64,000 nucleotides of DNA from Epiperipatus broadwayi (Eukaryota > Onychophora > Udeonychophora > Euonychophora > Peripatidae). The notes beneath the pieces were generated by a model that was not told the origin of the DNA, made no database searches, and was given only the letters and a program-made list of their open reading frames with translations. A program made the position numbers and the translations under genes. Location of the stretch: positions 9,148,499 through 9,212,498 of the forward strand of contig JAQFVV010000012.1 in the NCBI GenBank assembly GCA_028023455.1. Direction: 5' to 3'. Of the stretch, positions 56,505 to 64,000 are shown one piece after another (the stretch's first letter is position 1; every line of letters begins with the position of its first letter).

Positions 56505-59439
56505 AAATACCAAAATTTTGCCGCCCGGACTAAGATGTAAGTACCGTGGACCTTTGCCCTTTCGTTAAACATTTGAAATTTATAATTTTATCTAATAAAT
56601 ATTAAGAAAACCTAAATTATATGTGAAAAAATTTAAATACCGACATGTATGCAGACACACTACAGAGGTAAACGGATAGAAATATTTACAAGTATTATAT
56701 ATCCATAAAGTTTCCATAGTCTTATGCAATCAGGAAAAATGATTTCAAACTAATATATATATTTACATGAAAGCTGCTCTATATTTAAATATAAATTAGA
56801 CACACCTTTTAAAATAACTTATAATTAACTCGTGATAATAATGTTAATAGAATTATGGAGACTGGAATATCTTTTTAAAATTTAAGGGCTCAGACTTTTT
56901 TTAATCAGATAAAGCTCCACCCATTATTACTAGTAAAATGAATATTGGTATATAAGGGTTATGATTATTATAAGACAATTTCTTTTAAAATAAAAGAGGA
57001 AATTCCAAGTTAAATAGGAGGTGGAAAAGCAAGATCGTTGAAAAAAGGGACTTGCATAATTAATGGTCATTTTCCAGAGACTGCATTTTTATAACCAGAG
57101 GCAAAAGTGTGAGGAATGAAGGGAAAAAATTGCGAATTGGAGAAAAACATTAAATTAAAAGGATACATAAACAAATATTTTATTACATAAATACACACAC
57201 TAGTATATATGTATGTGCATAAACCAGTGGTATAATCTATAGTTTGTATAAACATATATATACATAAGTTAGCCTTTCTTGTACATGTATTGATTCAAGA
57301 ATACAAATAATGAAAAACTTAACAAATCTCTTTGGAGAGAACCTCAATTCACCAACTTTCTAAAAAAAAAAAATTTGCATTCTTTTTATTTATATATGTG
57401 TATATTCACTGCTGAACTTGACCAAATAAATAATTTTGCTACAATAAAATAATCAGAACCATCCTTAGCATTGATCAAGCTCGATATTTGCCTAGATTCT
57501 GAGTTTAGATATTCCCACAGTTTATTAAAAAATAAATTAAGGATAAAGCTGATGTAACAAATTTTCCAACATATTTTTAAAAATATGTTATAAAAAAAAA
57601 ATTACAATAGAAATTGATAGAATTGTGAAATGTTGCAAAAATATAATTATCTGAAAAATAAAAATTCTGAACATAGCTCTGCATTTTTATTGTTTGACAG
57701 AATTTTGTTTAAATGTTTATTTATCAACAAATAAATTCCACATTTATTAGAAGCAATTTTCATATTTTAAAGCTGTTCATACTGAAAATGTATATTATAG
57801 TGGAACAGCTGTTGAGATCAATACCCATATATCCACACACATTGGTACAACATTTTTGTGTGTCAGTACATATTTGAAAAATTAGCTGATGAAAACATCT
57901 CTTATTGGGCAATCATTGTATATGACTAACAATAATAGTAGTATGAAACCCAGATCTGAACATTTTTATGGGACACAATGCAGTCACTTCATGTTAAGCA
58001 GTACCAGATTTATATATATGAGAATTATATAATTAAGTCTAGATTTTGGCTTTTTTTTAAAAAATCAAATCTTTAACTTCTGTTATTTTATTACCTGGAA
58101 ATAGCAAGGGATGTATTTATTCTGATTTCATAATTAAAATCAAAGATCTTTACACAAGCATTTATGTAATAGTAATATTAACATCACTAACAAAATGTAT
58201 GCATGTTGGTAAAATTCCTATATACACATGTCACTTTGGTCATAAATTATTCACCAGAGTATACCTAAAAAAAAGCTATTTATTTTAATCTGCAATAAAA
58301 CAGTCCACAGAGAATAGGAATTCATACATCATATATATTACACAATAAATATTTATAGACAATATGATAAATGTTAGATTTTGACAACATAAGATATTTA
58401 TAAATATAAGAAATTATAAAAAACCAGTTCAAAATTAAAATATTTACAAAATAAGGCCTTTTTAAAATATATGTTTTAGATTTTATAAAACTCAAATTCA
58501 CACCTACAGTTCATACTTATACTTCCTGCACTTCATAGGATTTTGATAGGAATTTCACTAATGGATTTGAACAAAAAGATCAATTTTAGACATCAATTAT
58601 TTTCCAAAATCACTATTTAGTAGGAAATAACTGTTTTTTCATTAGGCATTAAGAGATTTAGCTGGATGTCTTTCTTGACACTTATTTCAGGATTACATTA
58701 CATAGGGGGAAATAATGAATCTAAAAAAAGAGTGCTGTTAGCTGATCTATTTTTTTCATCCACTATGTTGAGGTATATTATGTTTAGAAATACATATGAA
58801 TTATTTATAAAACGTACAATTCTATATACTATAGTAATTAACTATTCTATAGGAGATTTTTGCATCAGTTTGTCAATTGTTGGTGAATTATACTCTCTTT
58901 TTTCCTGATTTCTATCCATATTTCCACTTTTCAAGTTTAGTTCAATGATACTCAAATTATTTTAATAATCATAAAAACCAAAAATATGAACTGGCAAAAG
59001 CAGGATGTAGCCAATCCTTTTATATGCAATTAATGTTACTTGAATACATACTATTATTTATCTTAATTTGATAATTGCCTATTTTTTTCATAATTAACAT
59101 TAGATAAAGATGTCATTTATTGTATATTTAAGTGATTTTTAACTTATATAAATCTAAATATTTTATATATTTTCAAATTCAATTTGCATACAGTAATTTA
59201 TCTTTTCATATTTATGATATTTTAAAAACTAATAGCTCCTTGTATTGAGTACAATAGTTTCTCTCTGATTTTTTCTTTTAGTTTTAAAATAATACCTTTC
59301 CCAATAGGAATGTAAATGCTATTCAATCTTAAAAATGGAGAAGTTTCAGATCCTGAAGAAATAGCTGCAAAGTTTAAAATTATAATGGTGATATGTTAGC
59401 TTCAGTTTTTTTTTTAAATTTATGGGCTTAGTAAGCAGT
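56505..59439. other. A+T-rich DNA with one G+C-rich patch
   Basis: Bases 56519-56570 (GCCGCCCGGACTAAGATG, then GTACCGTGGACC) are strikingly G+C-rich for this window and match no element I know. The rest, including the 80-codon frame 58666-58908, is unremarkable. Confidence 0.45.
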
Positions 59440-60850
59440 GTCACCTGACCTTAAGGGTACTTTTATTGTTTCAATTTTCAAAATAACGGGAATACACAAA
59501 ATTGCAGTAATTATCGTGAAATATTGTTATTATACACTATAGCAAAGATAATTAAAGAATTTTAATGAATATGTTGCTTTCATTCATAATTGATTGGACA
59601 TCAGAAACTTAATGGATTTTTAATGTCAGAACAAAAGTGTGATTATATATTATTTTTATTGATATGGTCAAGGCATTTAACTCAATCAATGGAACATATT
59701 TGTGTTTGTTTGAAACTAGTTGCTTATCAATCAAAGTTTATTACTATTATACATCCAAGTGATGGAACAAGAGGAAATATTATTTCTACAGATGGAAAAT
59801 CCAAGTTACTTGGGGAAAAAAGGTGTTAAGTGAGGATGCCTACTTCCTCCATCATAAGTCTTTGAGTTTTATGGCAGAGGTCTTTGGAATTGGTTATTGA
59901 GGACTTAATGAATTAGAGGTCCATTATAGGTTGGATGATGGAATTTTTAATTTAAATCAATTAAAAGTGAAAACTAAAATTCATTTTCTTTGATTCTTGA
60001 TTTACAGTGTGCTGATAAGTATGCCATTTTTGCTAATTCAAAAGGTGATCTACACAATGTACTTATATTTTGAATGCCACATGCAAAGATTTTGTTTTAA
60101 TAATTAATGTTCAAAAAACTCAAGTTTTTTATCAACCAATAATGGAAAAAATCCTCAGCAACCTTTAGTCTTGGATGGTTATCAACTTAAAAATGTAAAC
60201 CAATTTAAAATAAATACTGATGGTTTTATAAGTAGAAAAGTGGACTTCTGTTGAGATGCAACACAGATTCCAATATTTTGCTCTTGGTTTTTAACAAATT
60301 AAAAGATAAGATATTTCATCACAAAGATATAACTATTGCAGGGAGAGAAATTAGACATAATTAACACATCCTTAAATAAAACATTAGAAAAATTTCATTT
60401 AAAAATCTTCCATAAAGTTTAAAAAATACAATTTCAAGATTATAAAATGAATAAATCTGATTTTTAACTCATGCAATGAGATATTTTAAAATTTACTACA
60501 CTTTCAATGGGTTGGACATGTAAACTGAAACTTTCTTTATAGGTATTTTATATAATCTTGATCATGATTTTAATGGAAAAGATATCATTTACATTATAAA
60601 AGTTATCTCAAAGAAGTGCAATCATTGATTGTTTCCAGTGGGGAGATATGGGAGAAAATAGAATACATTAAAGAGATCCCATTAGACATAGTATTGAAGT
60701 ATTTAAAGATAAGGTTTCTAAAAAAGCTAAAAGACAACATGGCAAAATATTAAATAAACAAAAAAATGGACTAGCATATTCTATATGTGAATATATTTAT
60801 GTTTCACAGATTGGTTTGTATAATCACCTAAAACTCATCTCTATAGTTTG
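59440..60850 (+). pseudogene. Decayed LINE with C-terminal zinc-finger remnant (copy 2)
   Basis: Plus-strand text in order: GNTQNCSNYREILLLY and IAKII (the NYR-I-LL block before motif A, 59490), FIDMVKAFNSI (motif A, with the second conserved Asp now Asn, 59655), PSDGTRGNIISTDG (59755), FNLNQLKVKTKI (59945), a decayed YADD region near 60010, INVQKTQVF, then WVGHV-like text near 60510, and YSICEYIYVSQIGLYNHLK near 60780-60830, a Cys-poor version of the C2H2-type finger that ends these proteins. Dense stops. It shares most landmarks with 30931-32480 and retains a longer N-terminal part. Confidence 0.75.
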
Positions 60851-62108
60851 TTTTCTGCTGCTAACTATTTAATTAGTTCAATTTTAAATAATTAGTTTAA
60901 AATAATCTCTAAAACACGGTAAAAAACCAAGAACACACATTTATATGCATGATATAAAATAGCGCTGTGGCACACACTTATTTTTATGACTTATGCTTAT
61001 AGTAATATTTATATTTTGACAATATACAATAATGTTTAAAACCCTTTGCAATAATTCTACTAATTTTTTCCTCCAGAATTCCATTTTATTATTAAATTAT
61101 CACATTAACACATGGTTTAAATAACATTGCAACTTATAAAATATTATTTCAATATTATCATTGAGATATTTCTATTTCAATATAATATAAACATTTTTTA
61201 GAATAAAATGGAATAACTAAATAAGACAATTGGATTTATTTTGAACTAACTCAAGTCTATGTTTTAAAAAAATCCTTTGGTATTAGATGGAATTTTTTCC
61301 CCCAGACATTATTGACATTAGTAAACAGTCATAAAAGATGTAAAAAAAAAGAAAAAATATGGGGACCACACTACCTAAAAACAAAAGAAAATAGAAAAAA
61401 CTGTTATCAATTTACTATTCATACAATTAAAATATAAAAATATAGTTATATAAAACCATCCAAATAAGTGATTATATATTTATATTATTATAAATGGCAA
61501 AATAGTCACAAACCTTCACAGTCTTCAAACTCATTCATGGAAAATATTTTTAAAAAAGTCTCTGAACCCATTAATTTATATAGAACTGCAATGGAAGCTG
61601 ATAATTATTTGTAAAATAGGGAGTAAATAACATTAAATATAATTGCATTGCCAGAAATTTAAATTTCACGGCTGATTTAAAAATTATTTGACAAATTAAT
61701 GATGCAAATAAGAATCAAGAAAAGACTGTTGTTCTGCTACTAATGGAAGTTGCTTTTAATAAGAGATAAAAACTATAGAAAGATAGGAAAGAACTCTTAA
61801 ATTTTAAGAATTAATATTGCTTTTTTAATAAAATTATAATTAGAAACCTTTTAAGGAATTTGTTTTGTTATTAATATTAACTGTATTAGTAAATGTGCTA
61901 GTGTATATATATATATTGTGCTTGATTATCTTATTTGAATAAACACATTTTTTTCTATTAAACAACAAAGATTATCTCATTTAGTTACAAGTGTTTATAT
62001 TATATAATAGTCTACAATTTATCAGAAATTTTGATAGAAGTTAAATTAGTTAGTGTTTGATTATACTGAACGTTGCAGTTACAAAATAAGTGTGTGTAAA
62101 TAAGATCC
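60851..62108. other. A+T-rich DNA, nothing recognised
   Basis: No coding, RNA or transposon signature was seen. Confidence 0.5.
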
Positions 62109-63365
62109 TTTTTTTTTTTCTCAGTGATGAAAACTTTTATTCATCAAAAAGACAAAATACACAACAGTTAAAAAGGTTTACAAAGAGATGATTACATGGC
62201 AAAATAAAATTCAATTACAATATGATGAATAGGGAAGGAGATACATATGAAATGGGAAGGGGATATGGAAAAGGTGTGTAGTCCAGGTAAAGAAGACTTT
62301 GGTAAAGAGCAATAGGCTTGGTTGCCCTGATGGATTAATAGAAAGATCCACATGTGACATTAATTTTGAAGGAATTGCTATATGTTAAGTCTTTAGAGGT
62401 TTCAGGGATGAATGAGGAGATTTCTGAGTTATGCTTAGATGCAACAGGCTGATTTTTGTCCTTTGTAGATGAGTAATTTTAGTTTTCTCTGTTGTACTTG
62501 GAATGACATTATTGGTCATGTTGTTCTTTTTGACCTGCTTTTTACCTTTGATAGAGCACATCACAGCCTGAGAGGAAGTTCAGAGGGCAAGGAGATGGAG
62601 ACTTTGAAATAAGTTCTTTGGTGATGATGTTTTTAGTTGAGTTTTGTTTGAAATTCAATTTGGATAAAATTTGGGTAATTTTGAAGGTTCATGTAGTTTA
62701 GGGCTCTGCACATTTTTTCCGCTAGGGGCATAATTGCTCAGATATTCTTGGCTTCATTTAAGGAGAAGCCACAGTACATCACATCACATAATCACATGAA
62801 AGAATGAAAAGTAAAATGAAGAAAACAATTTTGAAATGGAAAATTAAATATATTGATGTAAAAGCAAAAAAACCACTGGAAAATTTGTTATTAATAATTT
62901 TAGTTGATTAATGAGAAAATTGTGTAGAATTTTAGGCAGTTAGTTACCCCAGAGGAGAGGGGGGAGGGTCTGAAAAAAAAGATTGCTAAAAATGGCCTAA
63001 ATAACTGGCACAACACACAAAAAAACTTTATAAACAAGTTCTGAGTGACAGGGAATTGGAGTAGGAGAAATATTTAAGAGTCTAAGAAGGATAGTTGAAC
63101 CACCCACCAAAGAAGAGGGGAAATGAGGTATTAAATGCTGATAAGCACAAGGTAGGCATAGGGAAATTGTGTTAAAAATGCACTAAAACTGAGATTTAAT
63201 GAATGAAAGAGTACATTAGCAGCAAAACAAGGCATTTAGAGAACTAAATAAATATAAAAGGCACCTTTCACTGCTGCAAAACCAACCTTTCAGAGCCATT
63301 CTGTGCAAGCTGTGAGGAGGAGGACTTTCTAGTAAGAGTTCCATCTATGGACTATGATCAATGTT
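62109..63365 (-). mobile_element. Unidentified polyadenylated retroposon
   Basis: On the minus strand an AATAAA (62141-62136) is followed after 16 bases by an 11-base A tract (62119-62109), the arrangement of a retroposed polyadenylated transcript. The ~1.2 kb upstream is richer in G+C than the flanks. A minus frame near 62560-62385 gives SIKGKKQVKKNNMTN, TEKTKITHLQRTKIS and LHLSITQKSPHSSLKP before a stop. It may be a LINE (ORF1-like) or a processed host transcript. I recognise no domain and find no target duplication, so the right boundary is set by composition only. Confidence 0.5.
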
Positions 63366-64000
63366 TTGATTAGAGATATAAATAAACAGAGTAAACATGC
63401 ACTCACATTATACACATATATATATAGAAAAATTTAAACTGCCAACTTACATTACATTTTCAATTTTTAAATACAGAAAAAATAAACATAAAAACACAAT
63501 GTAATCAACATAGTTTAATGTTCCCTAATAATTATCAAGAGTTTATATATAAATAAAGATATAGATAAAATAAACCTATATAATGATTTTTTCTTGTGTT
63601 TCATATGTTATGTATAAAATAATCATGGTCAGAAGACATATGTCTGATTTTTTCCACATTTCTTTCGACTTTTATAAAAAACGTAACTATTTGAAAATAA
63701 TATTTCTACTAACAAAGATATTATCATTAAATTTTAAAATGTTTCATAATTTTGAATCTTATTAATAAATTATAACGAGGGCATGTAAAACTACATTGAC
63801 ATATAACACTTTCATTCTTGCCTTTAATAATTTTTTTTTTTTAGTAAAAACAAGATTACTTAATATTATAAAGTTTAGAATAAATATAATTTTTTATTTA
63901 TACACAATTTTAATGGTAAATAATTAAAATAATACCAGATACATATTAAGTTATAAAATTTCATCAATATTAACATTTTGTTTACAATTTTATATCAATA
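63366..64000. other. A+T-rich DNA to the window end
   Basis: Simple A+T words, a short AT repeat near 63418 and a T run at 63831-63842. Nothing was recognised. Confidence 0.5.

Overview
The window looks like non-genic DNA from a large, repeat-rich, very A+T-rich animal genome (roughly three quarters A+T by eye). The mix of transposons points to an invertebrate metazoan: an RTE-type LINE, remnants of several other LINEs, Penelope-like elements with a GIY-YIG endonuclease, hAT, piggyBac and pogo/Tigger-like DNA transposons, palindromic MITEs, and a tRNA-derived SINE family. The sequence alone does not fix the phylum. I recognise no intact host gene, no functional tRNA or rRNA gene and no CRISPR array. 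Almost all open frames over 60 codons are either transposon pieces or chance frames in A+T-rich DNA.

Layout. 1-12.7 kb: microsatellite and short tandem repeats, a 586-bp palindromic MITE flanked by TTAA (2104-2689), a minus-strand LINE fragment (4340-5345), a dispersed retroposon with a hammerhead-like core (5687-5903), a ~175-bp tandem repeat (8231-8660) running straight into a decayed piggyBac transposase (8694-9108), and a tRNA-Gly-like SINE (10627). 12.7-16.0 kb: the best preserved element, a near full-length RTE LINE whose single endonuclease/reverse-transcriptase frame has two nonsense codons and one apparently lost endonuclease catalytic Asp. 16-34 kb: SINEs with clear target-site duplications, a zinc-finger-bearing LINE C-terminus (20770-21400), further LINE debris, two palindromic MITEs and a short hAT-type element (28686-29121).

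34-46 kb: a 1.5-kb hAT element with a perfect 8-bp target duplication (34398-35892), a ~174-bp tandem repeat (38395-39200), an unidentified coding-like stretch (41.24-42.32 kb), then a complex Penelope locus (42.7-46.0 kb). There, two truncated copies lie head to head, one arm carries a ~500-bp palindrome, and a 5'-truncated RTE copy has landed in the other tail. An almost perfect 80-bp-arm hairpin follows at 46005-46182. 46-64 kb: a dispersed retroposon with 13-bp direct repeats (47856-47967), a MITE with 32-bp inverted ends, a Tigger-like element (52321-53648) carrying a second nested MITE, a SINE, another copy of the palindromic MITE family, a decayed LINE with a C-terminal zinc-finger remnant (59440-60850), and an unidentified polyadenylated retroposon on the minus strand (62110-63365).

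The elements do not form a pathway, but they relate to each other. The RTE elements encode the type of machinery that could have moved them in cis. The SINEs carry poly(A) tails and target duplications showing that some LINE machinery mobilised them. The MITEs would have depended on DNA transposases of the kinds seen here as fossils. Comparing copies inside the window gives relative ages: the RTE fragment at 45412 keeps a Trp codon that is a stop in the longer copy, and the minus Penelope copy lacks the palindrome found in the plus copy.
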